Shown here piece after piece: positions 8,871 through 16,119 of a stretch of 64,000 nucleotides of DNA. A model generated the notes under the pieces. That model saw nothing but the letters and a program-made list of their open reading frames with translations. It had not been told where the DNA came from and ran no database searches. Position numbers and translations under genes: made by a program. Every line of letters starts with the position of its first letter. Within the stretch, counting starts at the first letter, position 1. This DNA comes from an uncultured Pseudodesulfovibrio sp. (GTDB lineage: Bacteria; Desulfobacterota; Desulfovibrionia; Desulfovibrionales; Desulfovibrionaceae): assembly GCF_963677845.1 (NCBI RefSeq), contig NZ_OY782498.1:506001-570000 (forward strand), read 5' to 3'.

Positions 8871-9854
8871 CTAAGCTTCCTTGATTTCTTCTTTGATGCG
8901 CATGCCGAAGTGTCGACCAGCTTCATCGGTTTTGACCATGATTTTATCACCAACCTTGAGGGTCACGACGGACACTGGTTCACCTTTGTCCGAGACAACG
9001 CGGATGGTTTCGGCGTTTTGCAGGAAAATTTGACCTTCGGTGGTGGCCTCTTTGGTTTTGATTGCGGCCTTAATGAGCAACATGGGTCGAACTTCTACTT
9101 TGACACGGCCTACGGTGGCTATACTGGTGTCACCATTCGCTCCTACGATGAGCACATCGTCGCCAGCACCCAATTCATCCAGATACGTGGTTTTGTCACC
9201 GGGCATCTGGGCATAGGCGTGGACCGCTCCTGCATTGATACGGAAGGGACGTGCAGCCACATACGGATTGGATTCGGTCTCGGCATGGACAAGGAAGGAG
9301 AAGGCTGAGGAATTGCCGATGAGCATGCCTTGGCCTTTTTTCAGTACGGAAATGGTGTCGACACAGACGCGATGCCCTAATCCAGTGGATTCGATCTCGG
9401 TGATTTCAGCGGTTTGGAGGTCCATGGTTCCCTGCGAGAGTTTGAGTTCCGAGACGATCTGCTTAAGGTCGGCTGCGCCTTCGGGCAATACGACCACGGT
9501 GTCACAGCCGCGCTCCAGAATTCCTGCGGCCAGCACAGCCCGATCCAGTGATTCACATTCCAGCGCCAGCGTGTCCACTTGCGCAAGAATATTTTCTACC
9601 GGAATAATCTCCCATCCCTTTTTGAGTACAACATCCTTGCCGTTTCGAATGCCCTTGATAGCGACGTCCTCGTCGGCCTTTTTAGTCAATTCGACAACGG
9701 GCATATCGTCGGGAGTAATGACTGTGACACGACCAAGAGATTCGACTGCTTTGACCTGGGATTTCTCGACCATTACAGCGTCTACACCTGACTCCAGAGC
9801 CAGGGTGACGAGGTTTTTGTCAAAGGGGACGGACTTGAAGATGACTTTTTTCAT
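8871..9854 (-). CDS. aroB': 3-dehydroquinate synthase II (archaeal-type AroB')
   Basis: NAD-dependent enzyme converting 2-amino-3,7-dideoxy-heptulosonate (ADH) to 3-dehydroquinate, replacing the classical AroB in methanogens and in Desulfovibrio. The 327-aa sequence matches this family in overall plan: an N-terminal half with weak barrel-like repeats and a C-terminal half with the conserved R-P-F-R-I-N-A-G-A-V-H-A-Y near residue 200, L-G-A-G-D-D-V near residue 228 and V-G-R-V-K-V-E-V-R-P near residue 247. It follows its partner ADH synthase directly. No classical DAHP synthase or AroB lies in this window. Confidence 0.93.
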   Translation of the reverse strand: MKKVIFKSVPFDKNLVTLALESGVDAVMVEKSQVKAVESLGRVTVITPDDMPVVELTKKADEDVAIKGIRNGKDVVLKKGWEIIPVENILAQVDTLALECESLDRAVLAAGILERGCDTVVVLPEGAADLKQIVSELKLSQGTMDLQTAEITEIESTGLGHRVCVDTISVLKKGQGMLIGNSSAFSFLVHAETESNPYVAARPFRINAGAVHAYAQMPGDKTTYLDELGAGDDVLIVGANGDTSIATVGRVKVEVRPMLLIKAAIKTKEATTEGQIFLQNAETIRVVSDKGEPVSVVTLKVGDKIMVKTDEAGRHFGMRIKEEIKEA

Positions 9855-9866
9855 TGTACGGTACCG

Positions 9867-10664
9867 TTATCCATTAAGGTGATTGAGGGCGGTTCCTACC
9901 GATTCATCATCGTGGACCACCATGTTGAGCGCTTCCACCAGACGGGTTGGATTCTTATGCTGGAATACGTTGCGGCCTACGGACAATCCTGCGCCACCGG
10001 CTTCCAGTGAATCATGCACCATTTGAAGAAATGCCTCTGTGCTGTCAAGTTTGGGACCACCAGCTATGACAACAGGAATACAACAGGAATCGCACACATG
10101 GGCAAAGGTGTCTATGTTGCCAGTGTACGGGACTTTCACAACGTCCGCACCGAGCTCTGTGCCAACACGGGCGCAATGGGCTACGACATCGGCGTCGTAT
10201 TCGTCAGAAATTTTGGGACCACGAGCGTACACCATGGCCAGTAACGGGATGCCCCAGTTGGCAGCATCGGAAGAAATCTTGCCGAAGTCGTTGAGCATGG
10301 CAGCCTCGGTTTCGTCACCGAGGTTACAATGGATGGAAACGGCGTCTGCGCCGAGACGGACGGCATCTTCCACACTTGCGACCAGTGTTTTGGCATTGGG
10401 GAAGGGAGACAAAGAAGTGGAAGCTGACAGATGGACGATCAGCCCGATGTCCTTGCCCTGGGCTCGGTGTCCACAACGAACCAGTCCTTTGTGCTCGATG
10501 ACTGCGTTGGCACCGCCGTCAACAACTTTGCCGACGGCCTCGCGCATATCGACCAGCCCATCGATAGGGCCGACGGTTACGCCGTGATCCATGGGAACTA
10601 CGATAGTTCGGCCGGTATTCCGATTGAAGATCCTTTCCAGCCTGATGGCTTTACCTATGTGCAT
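9867..10664 (-). CDS. aroA': 2-amino-3,7-dideoxy-D-threo-hept-6-ulosonate (ADH) synthase
   Basis: Class I aldolase-like enzyme that condenses a 6-deoxy-5-ketofructose phosphate with aspartate semialdehyde, first step of the alternative route to dehydroquinate. The 265-aa protein resembles DhnA-type fructose-bisphosphate aldolase: D-H-G-V-T-V-G-P near residue 26, Y-A-R-G-P near residue 147, the presumed Schiff-base lysine in V-V-K-V-P-Y near residue 177, and I-A-G-G-P-K near residue 205. The ATG at 10664 has AAGGAG seven bases upstream. It is the first structural gene of the supraoperon, directly behind the aromatic leader-peptide attenuator. Confidence 0.92.
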   Translation of the reverse strand: MHIGKAIRLERIFNRNTGRTIVVPMDHGVTVGPIDGLVDMREAVGKVVDGGANAVIEHKGLVRCGHRAQGKDIGLIVHLSASTSLSPFPNAKTLVASVEDAVRLGADAVSIHCNLGDETEAAMLNDFGKISSDAANWGIPLLAMVYARGPKISDEYDADVVAHCARVGTELGADVVKVPYTGNIDTFAHVCDSCCIPVVIAGGPKLDSTEAFLQMVHDSLEAGGAGLSVGRNVFQHKNPTRLVEALNMVVHDDESVGTALNHLNG

Positions 10665-10719
10665 TTCATTCTCCTTGAGGTTGTCCCTTCACTGAGTGAG
10701 CATCCAACCGACGAGCCAC

Positions 10720-10757
10720 AAAAAACAAGGGCCGCCGGCTTTCGCCCGCGGCCCTTG
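10720..10757 (-). terminator. Attenuator terminator ahead of aroA'
   Basis: Minus-strand intrinsic terminator lying between the aromatic leader peptide and aroA'. The stem is CAAGGGCCGC (10748-10757) with GCGGCCCTTG (10726-10735), with an inner GGC-GAAA-GCC hairpin, and six U residues follow at 10720-10725. A terminator this strong 55 bases before the first gene only makes sense as a regulated attenuator. ACCTCT (10759-10764), which abuts the stem, pairs with AGAGGT (10801-10806) inside the leader peptide; the extended pairing reaches the first bases of the terminator stem and can serve as antiterminator. Confidence 0.85.
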
Positions 10758-10791
10758 AAGAGGTTTTGTTCAGTTTGTATCCACCAGTTGG

Positions 10792-10887
10792 CTACAATGC
10801 ACCTCTCCCAAGACCACGAGCGTGGCTATACCAATACCAGAAGGTAAAGTTGGAAAAGGATGCGTTGAAGACAGTTGTGGAGTTCAT
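10792..10887 (-). CDS. Aromatic leader peptide (31 codons)
   Basis: Short reading frame upstream of the aro/trp supraoperon with a composition hard to explain by chance: 31 residues beginning M-N-S-T-T-V-F-N and containing F-S-N-F-T-F-W-Y-W-Y-S-H (aromatic run at 10828-10848), i.e. five Phe, two Trp and two Tyr. It ends at a TAG 35 bases before the terminator stem. A ribosome paused on the F-W-Y-W-Y codons would leave 10801-10815 free for the antiterminator, whereas one at the stop codon would cover it. No clear Shine-Dalgarno precedes the ATG; the best promoter places the transcript start about two bases before it, so translation may be leaderless. Too short for most gene callers. Confidence 0.82.
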   Translation of the reverse strand: MNSTTVFNASFSNFTFWYWYSHARGLGRGAL

Positions 10888-10895
10888 GGCTTTAT

Positions 10896-10924
10896 TAGCT
10901 ACACAGCCAGAGGCAATCTGTCAA
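10896..10924 (-). promoter_or_regulatory. Predicted sigma-70 promoter of the aro/trp supraoperon
   Basis: Minus strand: a perfect TTGACA at 10919-10924, a 17-bp spacer, and TAGCTA at 10896-10901 (a weak -10; GCTAAT at a longer spacing is an alternative). The transcript would start near 10889, almost on top of the leader-peptide ATG at 10887. Confidence 0.6.
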
Positions 10925-11277
10925 CAAAAAAAATAGCAGCAATTTCGGGATGATACTATATATAGTAATATACTGTGTGACCGACGGTCATTTTTTGAGT
11001 GTGTTTTGCCTTTAAAATATGACTTTTTTTGTGCGGGTGAATTTTGAGAAAATGATTCTGTTTGGAGCAAGATCGCGCTTGTCGCTTTCAAATATGTATT
11101 TTGAAGAGTTTGTTGGTGTGAGCCTTTTGGGTGCGTCAATGACGAATTCCGTGATTTGACATTTTTTGTATAAAAAAGAAGATTCAAAAATGTAATAAAT
11201 TACAAAAAAGTAAAATAAACATATTTTTTAAAATTCCAAAAATAGAGTTTTTACATAAATAGCAATATAAAATGGTT
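10925..11277. other. AT-rich divergent intergenic region with palindromes
   Basis: No gene seen. It separates the minus-strand aro/trp operon from the plus-strand amt operon. It holds three near-perfect palindromes: TACTATATATAGTA (10954-10967), TGACCG-A-CGGTCA (10978-10990) and TGTAAT-AA-ATTACA (11191-11204). The first two lie 30-70 bp upstream of the aro promoter. The third is about 75 bp upstream of the amt sigma-54-like promoter, a usual distance for an enhancer-binding activator. No protein is assigned to any of them. Confidence 0.45.
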
Positions 11278-11294
11278 TTGGCACGACTCTTGAT
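11278..11294 (+). promoter_or_regulatory. Sigma-54-like promoter of amt-glnK
   Basis: The sequence TTGGCACGACTCTTGA matches the sigma-54 consensus (TGGCACG, four bases, TTGC) except for the final C, which is A. It lies about 50 bp before the amt start, as expected for a nitrogen-regulated transporter operon under an NtrC-type activator. Confidence 0.6.
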
Positions 11295-11342
11295 AGAGGG
11301 AGGACAGGTTAGAAACGCATTTTATTCAAAGAGGAGTTCCCA

Positions 11343-12701
11343 ATGTTTTCAAGAAAGTCCCCGAACCATGTTTTCAGGAGGCTCGTTACAGGCGCAGTCG
11401 TCTTGGCGGCAGCCCTTGCCCCCACCTTTGCCCATGCAGAAGAGGTGGAATATTTGACTCAGTCCAACGCCAATATTTTGTGGACGTTGATCGCAGCATG
11501 TTTGGTCATGCTCATGCAGGCCGGTTTTGGCTGCGTTGAGGCCGGTTTCACTCGCGCTAAATCCGCAGGCAATATCATGATGAAGAACTTTCTGGATTTT
11601 TCCGTCGGTTCGGTCATCTTTTTCCTGTTTGGCTTTGCGTTGATGTTTGGTCTGGACGCTGGTGGGTTCATCGGTACTTCCGGCTACGGTCTGACTGGTG
11701 TTGGTGAGAGCGACATGATGTGGACGTACACTTTCTGGTTCTTCCAGTCCGTGTTTGCCGCTACTGCCGCGACCATCGTTTCCGGTGGTATGGCCGAACG
11801 CACCAAGTTTTCCAGTTACATTATAGTTTCCATCGTGGTTACCGGCGTGATCTATCCTATTTCAGGCCACTGGGCGTGGGGTTCTTTGTGGTTGGGTGAT
11901 GACGGAGCCGGTTGGTTGGAAGGTCTCGGTTTTTGCGATTTCGCCGGATCCTCTGTTGTCCATTCGGTGGGCGGGTGGATCGCTTTGGCTGGCGCCATGG
12001 TGCTTGGTCCCCGTATCGGCAAGTACACTGAAGACGGCAAAGCCAAGGCTATTCCCGGCCATAATATCCCGCTTGCAGGTTTGGGAGTCTTCATCCTTTG
12101 GTTTGGTTGGTTTGGTTTTAACCCCGGCTCCACGACGACTGCTGACGATACTATTGGTTTGATTGCTATGAATACTTCTTTGGCCGCCGCCGCAGGCGTT
12201 CTTGGTGCCATGGTTGTTTCCTGGTTTCGCTACGGCAAGCCCGACATTTCCATGACCTTCAACGGAGCCCTCGCAGGTTTGGTTGGTATCACTGCCGGAT
12301 GTGCTACGGTTACTCCGAGTTCTTCCATGGTTATCGGTTTGGTCGCAGGCGTGCTGGTTGTCTTGTCCATTGAGTTTATCGATAAAGTTCTCAAAATTGA
12401 TGATCCGGTCGGTGCTTCTTCCGTCCATGGCGTGTGTGGTGCCTGGGGTACTATCGCTTGTGGTCTGTTTAATGTTGATGGCGGGTTGTTTTTTGGTGGT
12501 GGTGCGACGCAGCTTGGGGTTCAGCTTCTCGGCGTCGGTACTTTTTTTGTCTGGGCATTTGGTGGAGGTTTCCTTCTCATGAGTACAGTCAAGGCTCTCT
12601 TCGGTCTTCGTGCTGAAAAGGATGAAGAACTCAAGGGTTTGGATATCGCCGAACACGGTTCCGAGTCCTATAATGGCTTTCAGCTCTTCTCCAACGAGTA
12701 A
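11343..12701 (+). CDS. amt: Ammonium transporter
   Basis: Channel for ammonium uptake in the inner membrane. The 452-aa protein begins with a cleavable signal-like segment (M-F-S-R-K...A-H-A-E-E) followed by eleven hydrophobic segments in the Amt pattern. Family motifs include D-F-S-V-G near residue 80, the D-F-A-G-S-S-V-V-H-S-V-G-G signature near residue 200 and G-A-S-S-V-H-G-V-C-G-A-W-G near residue 358, containing the paired pore histidines. AGAGGAG precedes the ATG. The next gene is a PII protein, the usual partner that plugs Amt when nitrogen is plentiful. Confidence 0.96.
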   Translation: MFSRKSPNHVFRRLVTGAVVLAAALAPTFAHAEEVEYLTQSNANILWTLIAACLVMLMQAGFGCVEAGFTRAKSAGNIMMKNFLDFSVGSVIFFLFGFALMFGLDAGGFIGTSGYGLTGVGESDMMWTYTFWFFQSVFAATAATIVSGGMAERTKFSSYIIVSIVVTGVIYPISGHWAWGSLWLGDDGAGWLEGLGFCDFAGSSVVHSVGGWIALAGAMVLGPRIGKYTEDGKAKAIPGHNIPLAGLGVFILWFGWFGFNPGSTTTADDTIGLIAMNTSLAAAAGVLGAMVVSWFRYGKPDISMTFNGALAGLVGITAGCATVTPSSSMVIGLVAGVLVVLSIEFIDKVLKIDDPVGASSVHGVCGAWGTIACGLFNVDGGLFFGGGATQLGVQLLGVGTFFVWAFGGGFLLMSTVKALFGLRAEKDEELKGLDIAEHGSESYNGFQLFSNE

Positions 12702-12757
12702 GCTGAATCCGTTTACAAGAAGAATGAATCAAACGTATTTATTAGGAGAATAAGAAA

Positions 12758-13090
12758 ATGAAGCTCATTATAGCATATATCAGGCCCGAAAAGCTCAATG
12801 ACGTGAAGCAGGCCTTGTACGCCAAGGAGATTTATTCCCTGTCCGTGTCTAATATCCTTGGTTCTGGTCGCCAGAAAGGGTTTACCGAAACCTATCGTGG
12901 CGTGCAGATGGAAGTGAACCTGCTTAAGAAGGTTCGTCTTGAAATTGGTGTGAATAATGATTTTGAACCGTTGGCTATCGAAGCGATCCAGTCTGCCGGT
13001 CATACCGGTACTGAAGGTGATGGTGTGATTTTTGTTCAGGATCTTGCCAAGGCCATGCGCATTCGGACTGGTGAAGACGGCATCCTTTAG
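12758..13090 (+). CDS. glnK: Nitrogen regulatory protein PII (GlnK/GlnB type)
   Basis: Trimeric sensor of 2-oxoglutarate and ATP/ADP that controls the adjacent Amt. The 110-aa protein has the T-loop start G-S-G-R-Q-K-G at residues 35-41, T-E-T-Y-R-G at 43-48, and the C-terminal signature region ending I-R-T-G-E-D-G. At position 51, where the uridylylated tyrosine of enteric PII sits, this protein has Met (Y-R-G-V-Q-M), so classical uridylylation at this site is not possible. AGGAG stands ten bases before the ATG. It is cotranscribed with amt in all likelihood (56-bp gap). Confidence 0.93.
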   Translation: MKLIIAYIRPEKLNDVKQALYAKEIYSLSVSNILGSGRQKGFTETYRGVQMEVNLLKKVRLEIGVNNDFEPLAIEAIQSAGHTGTEGDGVIFVQDLAKAMRIRTGEDGIL

Positions 13091-13113
13091 AAGTCGGTCT
13101 ATTAATATGAACT

Positions 13114-13142
13114 GCCGGAACGACACTATTTGTCGTTCCGGC
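13114..13142 (+). terminator. Hairpin after glnK
   Basis: GCCGGAACGACA and TGTCGTTCCGGC form a 12-bp perfect stem with a five-base loop, 24 bases after the glnK stop. It lacks a U-run, so it may stabilise the 3' end rather than terminate by itself. Confidence 0.55.
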
Positions 13143-13200
13143 GAGTTGTTCCCATTAAATTTCAAAAAAAACAATACGACATACCTCCACCCCTGACCGT

Positions 13201-13249
13201 CGGCCTTGTCCGGGGCATGATTTCGACTCATCATGCCTCGGACTGGCCG
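13201..13249. repeat. Long interrupted inverted repeat
   Basis: CGGCC-TT-GTCCGGGGCATGAT pairs with ATCATGCCTCGGAC-T-GGCCG around a short loop, giving a near-continuous stem of about 18 bp, followed by AAAATCTTTTG. It may be a second terminator for amt-glnK or a copy of a dispersed palindromic element. It ends about 85 bp before the next gene. Confidence 0.5.
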
Positions 13250-13333
13250 AAAATCTTTTGAGAATTACAATTTTGAAGGGATAGCCAACCAAGAAAATTT
13301 GACATTTAGTAAATGTTCCCGCATACTTGATTA

Positions 13334-14053
13334 ATGTATAAATGTGTATTTTTCGGATGTTCGTTATTGGTTCTTATACTATATGCTCTTCCTGCCAAAG
13401 CAGAGGAAGTGGTTTTGGCATATGATGAATATCCGCCACTGAACTATACTGAGAATGGGAAAGCCTGTGGTGAGGTTATAGACCTCATCCGTGAAGCTGG
13501 ACAGCGGTTAGGCGTGGGAACGATTTTTATTAAACGACCGTTTGTCAGAGCCATTCAGGAAGTCGAATTCCGTGGTGTTGATGGAATTTTGGGAGTCGTA
13601 AAGACCAAAGAACGACAAAAATATCTGTATTATCCCTCAACCGGCCATACTCAGGATGGACCTACACTTTTTGCGTATATGCAGAGTGGTGTGAGAGTGG
13701 ATTCTTTGGAAGACACACAGGGTCTCGTTGTCGGTGTGATTCGAGGGTATCAATACGGTGAAGGTGTGCTTGAGTCTTTGACTGGAGAAATACGGCCTGT
13801 CAAAGACGGTGGTACTCTGTACAAAATGATTGCTGAGCGTCGTTTTGATGTAGGGTTGGGGTACGGTCTGTCAGGTGAGTATTATTTGAAGAAAATACCG
13901 GGTGGCGATCAGGTTAAACCCGTGTTGATGCTGCCGCCCCTTTCGTTGTATCTGGCTTTTTCAAAAAAACTTGGCCCGCGTGGTTTGGAACTTGCCGAGA
14001 GTTTTTCCGAAGAAATTGATCGCATCAAGAAAGAACGCACGCTGATGCAGTAG
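13334..14053 (+). CDS. Periplasmic solute-binding protein, family 3-like
   Basis: The 239-aa protein has a signal peptide (M-Y-K-C-V-F-F-G-C...L-P-A-K-A, about 23 residues) and then the opening V-V-L-A-Y-D-E-Y-P-P-L-N-Y of the extracellular amino-acid-binding (SBP_bac_3) fold, continuing with V-I-D-L-I-R-E-A and a late D-V-G-L-G-Y-G segment. No permease or ATPase gene adjoins it, so it may be an orphan sensor or binding protein, as is common in Desulfovibrio. No clear ribosome site precedes the ATG. The ligand cannot be told from sequence. Confidence 0.8.
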   Translation: MYKCVFFGCSLLVLILYALPAKAEEVVLAYDEYPPLNYTENGKACGEVIDLIREAGQRLGVGTIFIKRPFVRAIQEVEFRGVDGILGVVKTKERQKYLYYPSTGHTQDGPTLFAYMQSGVRVDSLEDTQGLVVGVIRGYQYGEGVLESLTGEIRPVKDGGTLYKMIAERRFDVGLGYGLSGEYYLKKIPGGDQVKPVLMLPPLSLYLAFSKKLGPRGLELAESFSEEIDRIKKERTLMQ

Positions 14054-14064
14054 AACGTAAATTT

Positions 14065-14099
14065 AAAGCCCCGCCATCATGCTATGATGGCGGGGCTTT
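14065..14099. terminator. Bidirectional terminator
   Basis: AAAGCCCCGCCATCAT and ATGATGGCGGGGCTTT form a 16-bp perfect stem with a three-base loop, flanked by A and T runs. It serves the convergent solute-binding gene (plus) and MFS gene (minus). Confidence 0.9.
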
Positions 14100-14106
14100 T
14101 CTTATC

Positions 14107-15483
14107 TTATTTCGTGCGTTTGAGTTTCGCTCGTGCGGAGAGGAAAACCCCCAGAGCACTGAAAACTGTTAAAGTTATGAACGAAATGTTCATGGCTTCT
14201 ACAAAGGCGTTTGCATTTCCGGCATGGAGGGCGGTTGGGCCGACCATGGTCGCCAAAACTGCGCTGATGAAAACAAGGCTGATGGTCATACCGGTCGTAC
14301 GCATCCCCGCGACCATGGCGGAAGCAATGCCGTAATTTTCTTTTTCCACGGCTCCCATAATGACGGCTGTGTTGGCTGTTGCGAATATGGCACTGCCAGT
14401 TCCGCACAGTCCGAGGACCGCGAGAATGAGCCAGAGTGATCCGTTATCACCGATGAAAATGGCTCCACCCAGTCCTGCTGTGGCAAAGAGCATGCCGACA
14501 GTTGCAACATGGTGTGCAGCCCATCGTTGGCAAAGCTTGCCGCTGATCGGAGAAAAGAGTGTCTGCATGAGTGGTTGAGCCATGAGTATCATTCCGGCTT
14601 CACTGGGCGTCATGCCTTGTGCGATTTGAAGATAGAGAGAAATCAGAAAGGTGATGCCAAATGTGGCGGCATAACTGATGAACTGTACAGTATTGCCCAG
14701 TGCAAATGATTGGTTCGTAGTGAACAAAGTCATATCTAACAACGGGGCTTTTGCACGTTTTTCCCAGAGGGCGAATGCAGCAAGTGATACCACTCCGCCA
14801 GCAAGCATTATCTTGCCCGTGAGCAAGTGAAAGTGGGAACCGCCTTGTGAAAGTAGAACCATGCCCATGGCAATGAAGATGGCGCCACCCCAGTCAAAAG
14901 GTGGACATTTTTTGTGTTCCGGTTTGACCGGAAGAAGGTAGAGCGCCAGTGCAAGACAAAATGCACACGGCACAGCTCCTATATAGAAAATGGCACGCCA
15001 TCCCATGGTGGTGGCAATGATTCCGCCGAGCCATGGTCCTGCTGAAAGGCCGACGTAAACACCAGCCGAGGCAATTCCCAGAGCCATGGATCTGCGTGGT
15101 CCCGTAAAGAGGTCTGCGAGAATGGCCAGTCCGGTGGTGACCATCATTGCGCCACCGCCTCCTTGGAAAACACGAAGTATAATGAAATTTTCAATAGACC
15201 CGGACAGGGGCAAAATTAGGCTGACTGTTGTGAACAAGGCCATACCGGTGGCAAAGATGAATCCCCGACCGGTCATGTCGGCCAACCGAGTTACCGGGAA
15301 GAGAAGCATGGCGACTGCGGATATATAGCCTGATTCGACAAGCCCGAGTTGTGCGGCAGTTGCACCGAATTCCTTGCCCAGTGACGGAATTGCCACGGCA
15401 ACGGACGAGAGCATGAATACCAGTGAAAACTGGGTGACTGTGATGGCCCAGAGAGCCGCAGTGCGTTCTTTTTCCGAAATCAT
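14107..15483 (-). CDS. MFS drug-efflux transporter (EmrB/QacA-like)
   Basis: Twelve to fourteen membrane segments over 458 aa. The major facilitator motif A appears as R-L-A-D-M-T-G-R-G near residue 66 and motif C-like G-P-W-L-G-G near residue 150. It starts immediately after the stop of the MarR regulator gene (TAA then ATG), so the two form one operon. The pairing suggests efflux of a toxic organic compound that also acts as the MarR inducer; the substrate is unknown. Confidence 0.85.
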   Translation of the reverse strand: MISEKERTAALWAITVTQFSLVFMLSSVAVAIPSLGKEFGATAAQLGLVESGYISAVAMLLFPVTRLADMTGRGFIFATGMALFTTVSLILPLSGSIENFIILRVFQGGGGAMMVTTGLAILADLFTGPRRSMALGIASAGVYVGLSAGPWLGGIIATTMGWRAIFYIGAVPCAFCLALALYLLPVKPEHKKCPPFDWGGAIFIAMGMVLLSQGGSHFHLLTGKIMLAGGVVSLAAFALWEKRAKAPLLDMTLFTTNQSFALGNTVQFISYAATFGITFLISLYLQIAQGMTPSEAGMILMAQPLMQTLFSPISGKLCQRWAAHHVATVGMLFATAGLGGAIFIGDNGSLWLILAVLGLCGTGSAIFATANTAVIMGAVEKENYGIASAMVAGMRTTGMTISLVFISAVLATMVGPTALHAGNANAFVEAMNISFITLTVFSALGVFLSARAKLKRTK

Positions 15484-15942
15484 TTATTTTTTCACTTCCT
15501 TGAATTCATTTTGGACATTTGCGTAGATGCGATCGAGCATGGATTTTGCGAGCGATTTTTCGTCCTTGGAAAATCCTTTGAGCATGACCTGATTGTGTCG
15601 GTCGAGCAAAGGGATGAGTGTGGCATAGAGTTGTTTGGCCTTATTCGTCGGATACACAAACTTTTGACGACGATTCTTTGGGTTTTCTTCTCGTCGTACA
15701 AGACTGGAAGCCTCCATGCTTTTTAACATTCTGGCTGTTGCTGCTGGGCAAACACGTATGCTTGCCGAAAGCTGGTCTTGAGTTTGTCCTTCTCTTTCCA
15801 CCGTGGTCATGATGTATGGAATTTGTCCTGAGCAGATTCCGTGTTCATTAAGCCAGGAGTCGAGTATGCACCCGTTGAGCCTGAATAGTCGGCTTATTTT
15901 GTATCCAAGACTTGTTGTGCGCCGTCCTGTATTATCCTGCAT
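15484..15942 (-). CDS. MarR-family transcriptional regulator
   Basis: 152-aa winged helix-turn-helix protein. The recognition region runs L-S-A-S-I-R-V-C-P-A-A-T-A-R-M-L-K-S-M-E near residues 59-78, followed by the wing R-R-E-E-N-P-K-N-R-R-Q-K-F-V-Y-P-T; the C-terminal helices would form the dimer. It is the first gene of a two-gene operon with an MFS exporter and probably represses it. A near-palindrome just upstream (15954-15969) is a candidate operator. Confidence 0.88.
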   Translation of the reverse strand: MQDNTGRRTTSLGYKISRLFRLNGCILDSWLNEHGICSGQIPYIMTTVEREGQTQDQLSASIRVCPAATARMLKSMEASSLVRREENPKNRRQKFVYPTNKAKQLYATLIPLLDRHNQVMLKGFSKDEKSLAKSMLDRIYANVQNEFKEVKK

Positions 15943-15953
15943 AAAAGCTCTTT

Positions 15954-15969
15954 TGTTGACATGTTAACA
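15954..15969. promoter_or_regulatory. Candidate MarR operator
   Basis: TGTTGACATGTTAACA matches its own reverse complement at 14 of 16 positions and lies 12 bp upstream of the marR-type gene start. Size and position fit autorepression by the MarR protein; no binding data. Confidence 0.45.
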
Positions 15970-16119
15970 GTTGCGAAGTGAGGTCTTTAAAAAATATTTG
16001 TTGCTGTGTCAACTATCTTTGTGGGTGAGATTCTATTTTACAAAAAAAGATGAAAAGGAGGGAGAGAAAGTAAAAGATGTGAGAGTATGAGGGTAGATTT
16101 TATCTGTAAAATATACGCA

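Noticed and set aside
8226..9308. 360-codon plus-strand open frame across pheA and aroB'
   Set aside because: Spans two genes on the other strand; shadow.
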